Origin: Ophiosphaerella korrae
Taxonomy: Eukaryota; Ascomycota; Dothideomycetes; Pleosporales; Phaeosphaeriaceae
Length of the DNA: 24,426 nt
Direction of reading: 5' to 3'
Assembly: GCA_028456385.1 (NCBI GenBank)
Contig: JALNQF010000537.1
Location: 1 to 24,426, forward strand
Positions 1 through 10,787 of the stretch are shown here, piece by piece (within the stretch, counting starts at the first letter, position 1; every line of letters starts with the position of its first letter). The position numbers and the translations under genes were made by a program. The notes under the pieces are model-generated. The model was not told where the DNA came from and did not search any database. It was given only the letters and a program-made list of their open reading frames with translations.

Positions 1-101
1 AACTTACTAATATTATAAACTTACTAATATTATAAACTTACTAATATTATAAACTTACTAATATTATAAACTTACTAATAATATAAACTTACTAGTATTT
101 A
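1..101. repeat. 17-bp tandem array, left edge
   Basis: About six head-to-tail copies of a 17-bp unit, AACTTACTAATATTATA. Copies at 1-17, 18-34, 35-51 and 52-68 are identical, 69-85 has one changed base, and 86-101 is a degenerate partial copy. The same unit in the same orientation ends the window at 24380-24426. The unit has no spacer structure and is unlike fungal telomere repeats. It is either a minisatellite into which the elements inserted, or part of the LTR of the outermost element; a sequence assembly would also tend to break in such an array. Confidence 0.95.
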
Positions 102-446
102 ACTACTTTTCTACTTTTAGTTAGCGCTTAGTAAGCTACTAGGTATATATACCTAGTACTTACTTAGATAGCTTTATTTACTATTTACTCTTTTTAGTTA
201 ATTATTAAAACTACTTTATTAAGTTATTTTACGTAAAGTCTACTTTATATAATAGTAGATCTCTATAAATATTTTACTTCTATAAGCTTTTCTATAACCT
301 AGAACTATACTAGTAGCTTTTTTACTTATACTAGAGTTACTATAAGATAGTTAATTATAGCTAAGTTTTAATTAAGCCTAGCTAGCTAAAAAGAACTATA
401 CTACTAAGAATTAGATCTTACTTTAGCTATAGCGCGCTAGGTAGCC
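102..446. other. RIP-degraded flank left of Element 1
   Basis: About 345 bases with no recognisable coding frame, ending at the left LTR of Element 1. The only structure I see is the hairpin at 130-164. The stretch joins the 17-bp array to the insertion point and may be the 5' LTR or leader of Element 2, whose body resumes after Element 1 at 7722. I could find no matching copy of it near the right edge, so that assignment is an inference. Confidence 0.4.
130..164. repeat. Long hairpin with perfect palindromic core
   Basis: Bases 137-158 form a perfect 22-bp palindrome centred on TATATA. It is extended by six more paired bases (130-135 with 159-164) across a single unpaired C at 136. RIP creates many short AT palindromes, but this one also pairs several G and C bases. 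No function is assigned. Confidence 0.75.
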
Positions 447-1126
447 TATTATAGCTATAATAATAGAAGACTAATTTAAACTAATTAGCCCTACTATAGA
501 TAATAAAAGTACGTATAACTTATAAGGTAATAAACTTAGCTAAGAGACTAACTATAATAGAGATACGTAATAAATTTATAATTCGCGATCTTAGTAAATA
601 TAAAGTATAAAGCTAGATATATTAATAGGGCTTTATCTACTATAGAGGCTTATAGAGAAACTAGGATACGCTAGTATATAGAGTTAAGTAAAGAAAAGTA
701 AAGAGTATTTATTTATATCTTCTTCTATATATAGTAAGAGTATATATTATATATACTTAATTCTATATATAGGCTAAAAGGCTTATACGTCTTATTACTT
801 CTAATATCGTGCGTAATAGCTTAGCTATTAGCCTAAGTTATTATATATAGATAAGATACGTAATAAATTTATAATTCGCGATCTTAGTAAATATAAAGTA
901 TAAAGCTAGCTAAGAGATATAAGTATATAGTTAGTAATAAATACCTATTATTAGAATAGTATTAGTAATTTAATTATTAACTATAAGCGATATTATAAAA
1001 TAGTTATAAAACATCTTCTATTATTTATAGCTTATTACTTAATTATAATATAAACTTTTATTATTACTTTTTAATCTACTAATACTCTTTAGGCTATTAG
1101 GAGTTAACTTTAGTAAGCCTATTATA
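447..1126 (+). repeat. Left LTR of Element 1 (680 bp)
   Basis: This LTR matches the right LTR at 7276-7716 along its whole length except for 239 bp (617-855) present only here. Differences elsewhere are nearly all C/T or A/G transitions, for example CGCGATC here against TATAATC in the right copy. It contains two 54-bp direct repeats (563-616 and 856-909) on either side of the extra 239 bp. The length difference between the two LTRs (680 minus 441) equals the extra block exactly, which supports the boundaries chosen. Confidence 0.92.
563..909. repeat. 54-bp direct repeat pair split by 239 bp
   Basis: The copies at 563-616 and 856-909 start at ATACGTAATAAATT and end at AAAGCTAG. In the right LTR the same two copies lie directly side by side (7392-7445 and 7446-7499). 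The 617-855 block between them here holds an AT-rich stretch with several TATATA runs and no recognised feature. Confidence 0.93.
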
Positions 1127-1151
1127 CTTTACTAATTTAGTTATTACAAGA

Positions 1152-2878
1152 AGTAAAGCGTAAGTAGTATATAGTTTAGCTAATATAATAGTAGAAAGTT
1201 TAACTAAGAAAAGAGCTAAGGTACCTATAAGTAACTATAAGTTAGATAATACTATATAGAAACAAATTAAAAACTACTTAAATAACCTAATCTATAAGAA
1301 AAAAGATATTAAAATAGTAATTAAAGCTTTAGAAACGTAGAATAAAGAACTATAAGACTACTTAAAGTAAAATAAAGTATAAATTAAAGCTATTATTAAA
1401 GGATAGAACTAGATAGAATTAATTACCTAAAGACAAGAGATAAGCGCGACAAAGAAACTACTAAAGATACTTATTCTTAAGAAGTTTAATAGAATAAGAG
1501 AAAAACTAAAGCCTTTTATAGTATTAGTAAAACTCTAGATAGATATATAAGTACTATACTTTAATATAGAGGAAAAGAAAGTAATATATATTAGACTATA
1601 CCTTAAGGAAGACGTAATAAGGTAGTATAAACCTTACTAGATAGATTATACAATATACTTACTAATAACCTAGAAAGATAAAACTAGAGCTATTTTTAGA
1701 AGTTATAAATACTTTACTAAATAAATAAGAGTAGTATTTAGGGATATAGATATTACCTAATAAGCTAAAGAGAAACTTAAGAGACTTATATAAAGTAAGA
1801 GTATTCTAGAATATATATTATAATTTAAATAACTAAGCTAAAATATAGAATAGAATAAATTAGCCTTTATATTATAATTTAAATAAAGACTTAATATAAA
1901 AATCTAATACGAAATAATATATATAGAAAAACCTAGAATACTAGAAGCTCTAAAGTAATAAGTAATCTAAATTAATAATAACCTTTAAGAATAGAAAAAA
2001 AATAAGTATAGTAACTAAACTAGAAATTAAGACACTAGAAACCTTATAATCCTTAACGTAAATAAAGATAGAAAGAAAAAGAAAAATAAAAACTTTATAT
2101 ATTTTAACTATAGTAAGAAAAGCTACTACGTAAAAGACTACTAATTATAAAAAAAAAAGGATATAGTATATAATAAATATAGAAAAATAAGATACTTTAT
2201 AAAAGACTATAGAAGTAAAAACTATAAGAAAGATAAAGAAGTTTAGTTAAAAATAACTAAAAAGAAGAAAGAAATACTATAAGTAAATACTAAACCTTAA
2301 GAAAAAGTAGCTAGGAGTAAAGAAATATAATATATAATACTCTACTAAACCTTTTATTATAAAGATAACTACTATATATACTTTTCTAGTAAGTAAAGAG
2401 TAAGATACTTCTTATAATAAAGAAATAGAGTAGTAGTAATAAAAAAATAAATAAAAGTATAGCTAGAAGAAATAGCGTATATAATAGACTTACTAATAGA
2501 AGATTTAGAAAGAGAAAAGCCTTAGACTCTATTAATTTAGGCTAAAAGACTAGTACTAAATAAAAAGACTACTATAGCTTTTTTTAAAAGACTATAAGAA
2601 AGTAAAAAATAGATTAGTATAAGAAGTATAGAGTATACTTAGCTAAATATATATAGTTATAATAGCTATATAATAATAGATATAGAGAAATAAAATAAAG
2701 AATAGAAGTTTATTTAGAAATACTTACTAGTTATAAGTATAGAGGAAGCGTATAAAAACTAGAAAGAATATAATTCTAAAGAGATAAAGTTTATACTATT
2801 TTAAGAATAGATAAAATAATATATAGTTATAGTAAGAAAGATACCTATATAGAAAGAATAGTAGAACTTTATAAAAAA
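1152..2878 (+). pseudogene. gag: Element 1 Gag relic with two CCHC zinc knuckles
   Basis: This is the nucleocapsid/capsid polyprotein relic of Element 1, read in the phase of 1152 (positions divisible by 3). The phase is readable from about 1152 to about 2878, with stops that are all explicable as mutated Gln or Trp codons. The capsid-like part includes a Retrotrans_gag-type core near 1602-1637, where Leu-Glu-Gly-Asp...Arg-Trp-Tyr-Glu-Pro-like codons remain. Two CX2CX4HX4C knuckles follow at 2100-2141 and 2169-2210; every Cys is now a TAT or TAC codon and each His is TAC, as RIP predicts. No start codon survives, so the start is only where the phase becomes readable. The frame gives way to Pol at an A-run at 2873-2879. 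Confidence 0.85.
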
Positions 2879-2879
2879 A
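2873..2879 (+). promoter_or_regulatory. Candidate -1 frameshift heptamer, Element 1
   Basis: Seven A bases lie so that the Gag phase reads A_AAA_AAA (codons 2874-2876 and 2877-2879). Gag is readable up to this point, and Pol is readable from just after it in the -1 phase, continuing to about 6640. This is the arrangement of a programmed -1 frameshift. Short A-runs are common in such AT-rich DNA, so position and phase are the evidence, not the run alone. Confidence 0.5.
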
Positions 2880-5800
2880 TATAATAGATTAATAAAGCTT
2901 ATATACTAAAAGTACTAATAGTATACTATATTCTAATAATAGATATACCTAGAAAAGATTAATACTAAGAAAGAGATAATAAAATAATAGATCTAAAATA
3001 TCTAGTATACTTTAAAGTATTATAGATATTATACCTAGAGAAGAATTATATAATATATAGAAACCTTAAAGTAAATAATAAAGTATAGCTTAAAAAAAGA
3101 AGAGGCTATAACTATATAAGAGTAATTCTAGTAGAAGATATCTAAGGATAAGAAATTATACTTAAAAAAGGTTACGTAATAATAAAGCCTAGACTAAAAC
3201 TATCTAAAAAATACGTTCTAAGAGGACTATAGTAGAAATATAAGTATAATAAATATCTAAAATATAAAGAATATAAACTTAAAGTAAAGCTATAGCCTTA
3301 GAAAGATAGATAATTTATAAAAATACTTAAGTAAGAAAAGCTAGAAAGTATAAGAAGCCTATATATTATAAAGATAGGTATCTATTAAAGAAAGAGAATA
3401 TAATTAATAATAGATAGTAGAGCTATAAAAAACTTTATATTAAGGAAGTTTATAGAAATACAAGGAATATAGTATATAATAAAGAAATACTCTTAATAAC
3501 TAAGTATAATTAAAGGAAAACTATTCTAAGAACCTATTAGGTTTAAAATAGTTCTCTCTATACTAGAGCTAGAAAAGATAACAATTAAGAATATAGTTAT
3601 AGATATAATAATAATTAATAATAAATAAGATATAATACTAGGAATACTATAGTTATAGATAACTAACCTATATATTAATTAAAGAATAAGAAAAATTAAC
3701 TACTATAAAATAGATATATTAAAGGCTAATATAAATACCTATAAAGGAGAATTACTTAAAGAATATAAGAAATAAGAGAAATTACTTATAGAACCTAAAG
3801 ATTACTTCTTAGAATATTAGTTATAAGACTTAATAATAGACTTAAAAGAAAATAAAGATATAAGATATAGCTTAGTTTATAGAAAAATAGAAAAAGAATC
3901 TAAAATTAAATAAATATTTATTAGAAACGTACTAAAGAAAGAATAGATATAAGAATCTAAGTTTTTAGTAGTATATAAACTTATATTTATAGATAAAAAG
4001 AGAATAAGTAATAAAAAACTCTATATAGACTTTAGAAAGACTAATATAATTATAAATAAGAACTAATACCCTTTACTATAAATAGATATAATACAAGATA
4101 GATTATAAAAAGTAAGATTCTTTATAAAACTAGATATCTAGAACGCCTACTACTAGATTAGGATTAAAAAAAGTAATAAGTAGAAAATAGTATTTAGAAT
4201 ATAATATAAACTATATAAATACTTAGTTATACTATTTAGTTTAATAAACGTACTAGTAGCTTTCTAAGAGAGAATAAATATAGTACTAAGAAAGTACTTA
4301 GATATATTTATATTTATATACCTAGACAATATCCTTATATTTTTAGAAATAAAAGAAGAATACGTATAATATGTATATAAAGTACTAGAAAAACTAGTAG
4401 AAAGTAAATTATTTTTTAAAATAAGAAAATATAAGTTCTATATAAAAGAAATAGACTTCCTTAGATTTATTATTAAACTAGGAAAAATTAAGATTAATCT
4501 AGAAAAGATTAGATTAATTAATAAATAGCTAATACTAAAGAATCTAAAAGAAGTATAATAATTTTATAGCGTAGCTAACTTTTATAGAAAGTTAATAGTA
4601 AGATAGTCTAAAGATATAGAACTAATAATAAAGCTTATAAAGAAAGATATACTATTTAAATAGATAAAGGAATATAATAAAGTATTTAATAAGATTAAAA
4701 AAAAGTTTATAGAGAACTTAGTTATTAGAATATATAACCTAGACCTACTAGTAATAGTAAAAATAGATATATCTAACTTAGTCTATAGAATAGTACTAAT
4801 ATAAGAAGACCTAAAGACTAAAAAAAAATACTTAGTTAAATACTTCTCTAAGAAGATAAAAATAGTAGAACTTAACTACTTAATCTATAATAAAGAGATA
4901 TTAGTAATCTATAAAGTATTTAAAGAATAGAGAGTATACTTATAAAAAGTAAAATACTAAATAAAGGTTTATATAGACTATAAGAATCTTATAAGATTTA
5001 TACTAAATAAAGAACTATTATAATAATATATAAGATAGTAGGAATTCCTATTAATATTTAATATAGAAATTATATATATAAAAAAGAAAGATAACTAATT
5101 TATAGATACTTTTAGTAGAAAACTAGACTTATAAGAAGAAGTAAGTACTACTAGTATAGTTCTAGTTAAGAATAAAAAAAGATATTTAGTTCTAAATATA
5201 CCTAAAATAGCTATAATACTTAAAAAAACAAGTAGTAAGCTAAATAAATAGATTTAGAGAGTAATATAAGAAGTATCTAAAGAAATAGAAAAACTAGAAA
5301 TCTAAAGAAGACTAGTATAAGCTTATAGAAGAATATATATTCTAGAGGAGATCTAAAGAGAATTTATATAATAATTCTATAAATTACTAGTATATAGTTA
5401 CTAAAGTATTAAAAAAATATTAGATAGACTACTATAAGATTACTATATCTTAAAAGTAAGATAACTAGTAATAGAAGTACTATAAAACTATATAGAATAC
5501 TAAAAGAATAAGTATAGTAAATACGTACTATATAAGATACTATAACTAGTAAAAGTACTAGAATAACTATAAAGAGTTATTATAATAGATATTATTATAA
5601 AACTACCTAAGTTTAAAGACTTAATATTAGGAGTTAAGTATAATAAAATTCTAATAATAGTAAATAAGCTTATAAAGTACTTATACTTTAGACTATATAA
5701 AGAAAAAAGTAGGATAGAAGTTACTATATACTAAGTTCTAGAAACTATAATTAGCTAATATAGACTACTAGATAAAATTATTATAGATAAAGATATAAGA

Positions 5801-6640
5801 TTTATATTAAAACTATAGAAAATAATTATAGTATAGCTAGAAATTAAGTATATAATATTAATAGTATACTACCTATAGATAGATAGATTATTAGAATAAA
5901 TAAATTAAATAGTAGAGTAATACTTAAGATACTACTTTAACTATAACTAAAATAACTAGGTATAGCTACTACTTATAGTATAGTTAGTATATAATAGTAT
6001 AAAGAATATAGTAATAGAAGTAATACTTTTTTTTATAAACTATAGATTTAACCCTAGCGTATATAGAATACTAAAACTAAAGATATTTTAGTTTCTAAGA
6101 GGAGAAAACTTTACTAATAGACTTAAAGATATATATAATTAACTAAGATAGGATATAGAATTCCTATTTAATTAAATAGTAAAGTACTATAATAGAAAAT
6201 ATAAAGAGAGACTTTAATTTAAAAAAAAAGAAAAAGTATAGTTAGTATAAAAAAATATTAAGAGTAAAAAGCTAAGTCTAAAATTAGACTATATTAAGAT
6301 AAGACTATATAAAATTAAGAAAGAAGTTATACTAGTTATATTTAAATTAAAGCTACTAAATAAGATAAAGATATACTTAACTTTTTATATAGTACTACTT
6401 AAGATAGTACTATAAAACGTAAAACCTTTAGTATATAAAGTAGATATATATAGAGAATAAGAAAAATAGAAAGTTAAAAAAATCTTAGTATACTAGTTCT
6501 ATAATAGTAGAAACTATTACTTAGTAAAATAGATAGGTATAGATAAAAAAGAGTAACTATAGGAAAATATATAAAAACTAGAAGATAACCTTAACTACTT
6601 TAAAAAACTAGAAGAGTTCTAAAGTTAAAACTTTCTAGAG
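2879..6640 (+). pseudogene. pol: Element 1 Pol relic: protease, RT, RNase H, integrase, chromodomain
   Basis: One continuous phase of about 1,250 codons. Protease: Asp-Ser-Gly-Ala-like site at 3413-3424 and an Ile-Leu-Gly...Trp-Leu-like motif near 3632-3660. RT: first catalytic Asp retained (4133-4135), Val-Asp-Phe-Arg-Lys-like motif near 4024-4040, and YLDD read as Tyr-Leu-Asp-Asn at 4319-4330. RNase H: Asp retained at 4766-4768. Integrase: HHCC finger about 5385-5530; of the DDE residues the first Asp is Asn (5663-5665) while the second Asp (5786-5788) and Glu (5894-5896) are kept. The chromodomain follows at the C terminus. Loss of key catalytic codons and numerous stops make it non-functional. 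The lack of frameshifts is notable and fits decay by RIP rather than by random indels. Confidence 0.92.
6464..6612 (+). pseudogene. Chromodomain relic of Element 1 Pol
   Basis: This is the C-terminal domain of the integrase, in phase with the rest of Pol. It reads like the canonical chromodomain: a Val-Glu-Lys-Ile-Leu start (from 6473), then Tyr-Leu-Val-Lys-Trp-x-Gly-Tyr and a Glu-Ser-Thr-Trp-Glu-like end, with the Trp codons now TAG. Chromodomains of this type bind methylated histone H3 and steer integration to heterochromatin, which suits a RIP-dense block. Confidence 0.85.
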
Positions 6641-7261
6641 TACTTTATAGTAAACTAAGAAAATTAGTACTACTAATAATAAATAGAGAGACGTTAGGAA
6701 CGTCTAATATAATAGGAGCTAGAGTAGCCCCTATAGCGTCTTTAAGGTCTATCTTAGCCTCTAAAGTATAAGACTATTTAGATAATTTAGTATTATTATA
6801 AGCTTTTATCTTATAAAAATACTTAATATAAGAATAAAGATCTACTAGCTTATAAAGAGTTTACTTATACTTAGCCTTAGTAGTAGTAAGCTATAATAAT
6901 AGTATCTTATAAGCCTAGTTAATAGCTTACTCTATATAACTTAGTAAGAAGAGACTACGTAGAAATTAAATACTTATACTCTATAAGAGAAATACCTAAA
7001 AGAGTATATTTATATTAAATATTAGTAAGAATATATTTATTATAATATTTACTATCTTTTAAAGAAATAAGATAAGTAAGCTTTAGATAAGTATAATAAG
7101 AGTAAAGAAATATTTTAACTCTATTATAAGTAATATAAGTAATAAAAAGAAGTTTATTATAATTAGAATAAAAAGATATAGAAAATAATAAAGAATTAGA
7201 AATAAATAAAGAAACTAAACTAATAACTTTAGGCTTAGTATAAAGAAATAAGAACTTACCT
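6641..7261 (+). other. 3' untranslated part of Element 1
   Basis: About 620 bases between the end of Pol and the purine tract. I see no domain and no sustained reading frame. It contains a short GC-containing hairpin at 6689-6705 (AGACGTT/AACGTCT with a 3-base loop). The last 250 bases are rich in A and G. Confidence 0.5.
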
Positions 7262-7275
7262 AAAGAAGAGAATAG
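7262..7275 (+). promoter_or_regulatory. Polypurine tract of Element 1
   Basis: AAAGAAGAGAATAG immediately before the right LTR. A purine run at this place is the primer site for plus-strand DNA synthesis in LTR retrotransposons. One T interrupts it. Confidence 0.75.
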
Positions 7276-7716
7276 TATTATAGCTATAATAATAGAAGAC
7301 TAATTTAAACTAATTAGCTTTACTATAGATAATATAAGTATATATAACTTATAAAGTAATAAACTTAGCTAAGAGACTAACTATAATAGAAATACGTAAT
7401 AAATTTATAATTTATAATCTTAGTAAATATAAAGTATAAAGCTAGGTACGTAATAAATTTATAATTTATAATCTTAGTAAATATAAAGTATAAAGCTAGC
7501 TAAGAGATATAAGTATATAGTTAGTAATAAATACCTATTATTAGGATAGTATTAGTAATTTAATTATTAACTACAAGCGATATTATAAGATAGTTGTAAA
7601 ATATCTTTTATTATTTATAGCCTATTACTTAATTATAATATAAACTTTTATTATTACTTTTTAATCTACTAATACTATTTAGGCTATTAGGAGTTAACTC
7701 TAGTAAGCCTATTATA
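7276..7716 (+). repeat. Right LTR of Element 1 (441 bp)
   Basis: Homologous to 447-1126 without the 239-bp block. The two 54-bp repeats are adjacent (7392-7445, 7446-7499). It is slightly more AT-mutated than the left copy in some places (TATAATC for CGCGATC) but keeps a few TG/CA sites lost on the left (7570-7575 ACAAGC, 7593-7595 TGT), so the two LTRs were mutated partly independently. Confidence 0.92.
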
Positions 7717-7721
7717 TATCC

Positions 7722-8500
7722 CCTTAAGTTTACTATATTATAGTTCTAGTTAAGGTTTCTAGTACTCTCTTTTTACTAGTACTAGCGCTAACGTTCTAGA
7801 AAGAAATATATACTAAAGAAAAGTAGTTTAACTACTTTATAGGTTATAAAGCTTTAGCTTATACTTACTATATATACTTAAGTAAGAGTATACTTATACT
7901 AAGTATTAAACCTAGATAGTAGTACTAAAAAAAGAAAAAACCTATAAACCTATATAAATTACTAGCGCTTAATTTATAAGAACTAAGTAATAAAGTACTC
8001 TAGACCTTACTAAAACCTTTACTAGCTAGCGCTAAAGATCTAAATCTCTATAAACTAATAGCTAAACGTACTAATATAGTATATAACTACTATAACTTAG
8101 CTTATTATACTATAACTTAGTTATATAAAAAATCTTCTATCTTCTTAAAAGCTAGCCTCTTAAACTAAAATAATACTAGCTTATAACCTCTTTATTACTT
8201 AAACTAAGTATACTTATAAAATAAAGATATACTATAAATAGTAGACTATAAATCTAGTAAAAAACTAAAAGAATACTCTAAAGCTACTATACTATAAAAA
8301 ATCTATAAAATATATACTAGAACTAAGTCTCTAGAAAAATAGACTTAGAGATTTACTATACTTACTACTCTAATAAAAAAAGTACTAAGTAACTTCTAAT
8401 AATATCTTAAGACTTTCTTATAGAAAGATAAAAGAAAATAAGTAATAGACTTTAAATCCTTTATTTAGCTAAGACTACTTAGTAAACTAAATTTCTAACC
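7722..8500 (+). other. 5' leader or LTR remnant of Element 2
   Basis: Nearly 800 bases downstream of Element 1 with no domain and no sustained frame. The sequence is slightly richer in CT runs than its surroundings. It should hold part of the 5' LTR, primer site and leader of Element 2, but I found no second copy near 23690-24379, so no LTR is called. Confidence 0.4.
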
Positions 8501-10786
8501 TAATATAATTCTCTAATAAGTACTAAGTACTTTCTTAGCTAATAGCTCTATAATAGACTTAGCTACTTATAACTAACTTATTATAGAAGAATTTAACTTA
8601 GATATAAACTCTACTCCTTTTAACTAAGGTAGCCTCTTAAAGTATAGACTAATTACTAAGGTCTCTTTTAATAACTAAACTATATTAAATAACTTAATTA
8701 AAGATACCTAACTAAATATTAACTAAGTATTATTACCTTAGCTTATACCTAAGCTTAAAAACCTAGAAGAGCTAAAAGATAACTTACTATTAAACGCTAT
8801 AATTAATAAAGATATACTACTAAGAATAGTCTTTATATTTTAGGATAAACTTAAGAAATTACTTACTAAGTTTACTAAGCTCTAACCTTTATTTTATACT
8901 CTATTACTAACTTTATACTAAGAAATTAAGAATAATAAACCTAGTAATTACTTATCTCTTAGAGTATTTACTCTAGCTAGAATAGTATTATACCTAGTAG
9001 TTATAAATACGTAGATATAAGACGTAATTAATATAGTAAATAAATAAAACTAGAAGCTTATAGCTAGAGTAAGTAAAGTAGATAAATAACTCTCTTAATA
9101 AGATAACTAATTAGCTTAACTCTAAGAACGCCTAGTATAATTACTACTAGACTATAACTATATTATAGAGTAATATAATACTTTAGGCTAAAGAGCTACT
9201 TAGTATAAAGCTTTATAAGAAGAAGCTATAGTAAAATATAACTACTTATATAAAGTAGTAATTTACTAAGAAGACTTAATAGCTAAATAAACTAAGCTAG
9301 AAACTTTTAACTTTAATATACTAGCGTAGAAAGATATAAAACTACTTTATACTAAGATCTTACTATAAAGCTAGTAACTTAGCTTCTTTAAAAGAGAGTT
9401 TAAACTCTAAGTACTAGTAGTAAGCTACTATATCTTTAATAGAGAAGAGTTTACCTTAACTCTTTTCTTAACTAGTATCTAAGAGCTAGCCTTTAATTTT
9501 TACTAGTATAAAGAATAAGAAGACTACTTTATAAAACCTCTATAATTTTTAAGTATAAGATACTTTATAGATATTATATCCTTTATCTAGTCTATATATA
9601 ATTACTTTATTACTAATAGAAAAAAATATATTAGCTTATAAACTTAAGCTAACGTTATTATATACTACTATATAGGATTAGCTTACTTATACCTTACTAT
9701 TTTAAATAGTATTACTTACTTATACTAAGAAGAATTTATATATTTCTTTATACTTTTTTACTAATTTAGTAATATAGATATAGTAAGATTAAGAGAAGTA
9801 CGTTATAAAACCCTAGAAATAGCTAAATTTAGACTAGATTAACTAATATATAAAACTACCTAGTTAGTATAAGCTAAATTCTTCTCTAAATTTAATAATA
9901 TTAGCTTTAAACTATAATAGACCTTATAGCTATATAATATCTACTTTTAAAAAAAGCTATAACCTTAGCTTAAAAAAGCTACTAGTACTACCTCTAGTAT
10001 TTATAATAGCCCTACTAATTTTTAAAAGATAATTTTAATATTAGAAAATAAAGTAAATAATTATAACTTAGATATAAGCTCTAAGTAAACCTAGCTTTAT
10101 ACTCTAGTACTTATAAAAGCTAAACTAAGAGCGTAAATATAAAACTTTAAAGAAGAACTAGCTATAACTCTATAAAAACTAAAATACTATTAACTATAGC
10201 TAAAAAGTATATTTAGAGGAATATACTTAACTAGTAAAAAGGCTACTATAATTAAAACTAAGAACTTTAAAATAATTTTATACTAAGGCTATAAAAAGAT
10301 AAGTATTAGGAAGCTAGACTATACTACTTATAAATAAATAAAAGCTACTAAATCTAAAATACTTACTAATACTATAAACTACTATTTAGCTACTTATATA
10401 GTAATAGACTTTAAAATAGATATAGAAATAGAGAACTAATTCTTTAAATATAACTCTTAACTAGATATAGAGCTAGAACTAAAGCTTAACTTAGACTAAA
10501 ATCTAGTAAATAATATTCTTTAAACTTAAAGCTTTAACTTAGAAATTATATAAACTAGAAGAGTGTAATTAACTACTAAAGTATAACTTCTAGTATAGCT
10601 ATATCCTATATACTTACCTATAGAATATAAATAGTCTAGTATAAGAAACTACTAACTAATCTAATAAAAGCTAAGCTAAACTAATTCTTATTTACTAGCT
10701 TCTTAGGTAAAAACCTTATAGTACTCTATATAGCTAGAACCTTAGCTAATAATAGAGCTAATATAAACTTTATTTACTAAAAATTT
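8500..10786 (+). pseudogene. gag: Element 2 Gag relic
   Basis: A long readable phase (positions 0 mod 3) from about 8500 to 10786, roughly 760 codons, with only RIP-type stops. The stretch at about 9060-9360 is rich in Leu, Glu and Lys and looks helical, as in capsid-like regions. A knuckle-like motif sits at 10281-10322 with Cys-equivalent codons (TAC, TAT, TAT) at CX2C...C spacing, but the expected His codon is ATT, which RIP alone does not explain, so the knuckle is only probable. The phase ends at an AAATTTA heptamer, after which Pol continues in the -1 phase. The start is uncertain because no ATG remains. Confidence 0.65.
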
Positions 10787-10787
10787 A
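10781..10787 (+). promoter_or_regulatory. Candidate -1 frameshift heptamer, Element 2
   Basis: AAATTTA is placed so that the Gag phase reads A_AAT_TTA (codons 10782-10784 and 10785-10787). The same heptamer is used by Rous sarcoma virus. Gag is readable to this site, with a zero-phase TAA at 10797-10799. Pol is readable from about 10790 in the -1 phase through RT. Confidence 0.5.

Larger units (their letters stand above)
447..7716 (+). mobile_element. Element 1: RIP-inactivated Ty3/gypsy chromovirus, complete
   Basis: A full-length LTR retrotransposon of 7,270 bp on the + strand. The order is LTR (447-1126), Gag, protease, reverse transcriptase, RNase H, integrase, chromodomain, purine-rich tract (7262-7275), LTR (7276-7716). 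Integrase after RNase H plus a C-terminal chromodomain defines the chromovirus branch of Ty3/gypsy. The LTRs start TATTATAG and end ATTATA, as expected of TGTTATAG...ATTACA after RIP. Flanking bases TAGCC (442-446) and TATCC (7717-7721) match at four of five positions and are the likely target duplication. The coding frames are closed by dozens of RIP-type stops, so the element is dead, but Pol keeps one phase over about 3.7 kb, so the damage is almost purely by substitution. Confidence 0.93.

Noticed and set aside
1..101. CRISPR-like or telomeric repeat
   Set aside because: The 17-bp units are directly joined with no spacers, and neither the unit nor its complement resembles TTAGGG-type telomere repeats. 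The lone ATTAGGG-like string near 16121 is isolated.
447..7716. Perfect 5-bp target duplication for Element 1
   Set aside because: TAGCC on the left and TATCC on the right differ by G/T, which is not a RIP change, so it is only a probable duplication. Borders rest on the LTR match.
7722..8100. 5' LTR of Element 2 paired with 23690-24379
   Set aside because: Both regions contain TATTATAG-like starts (near 7736 and 23838), but the sequences after them do not align by eye.
10281..10322. Definite CCHC knuckle in Element 2 Gag
   Set aside because: Cys spacing fits, but the His position is ATT, which cannot come from CAT or CAC by C-to-T or G-to-A changes. Kept only as a probable motif within the Gag entry.
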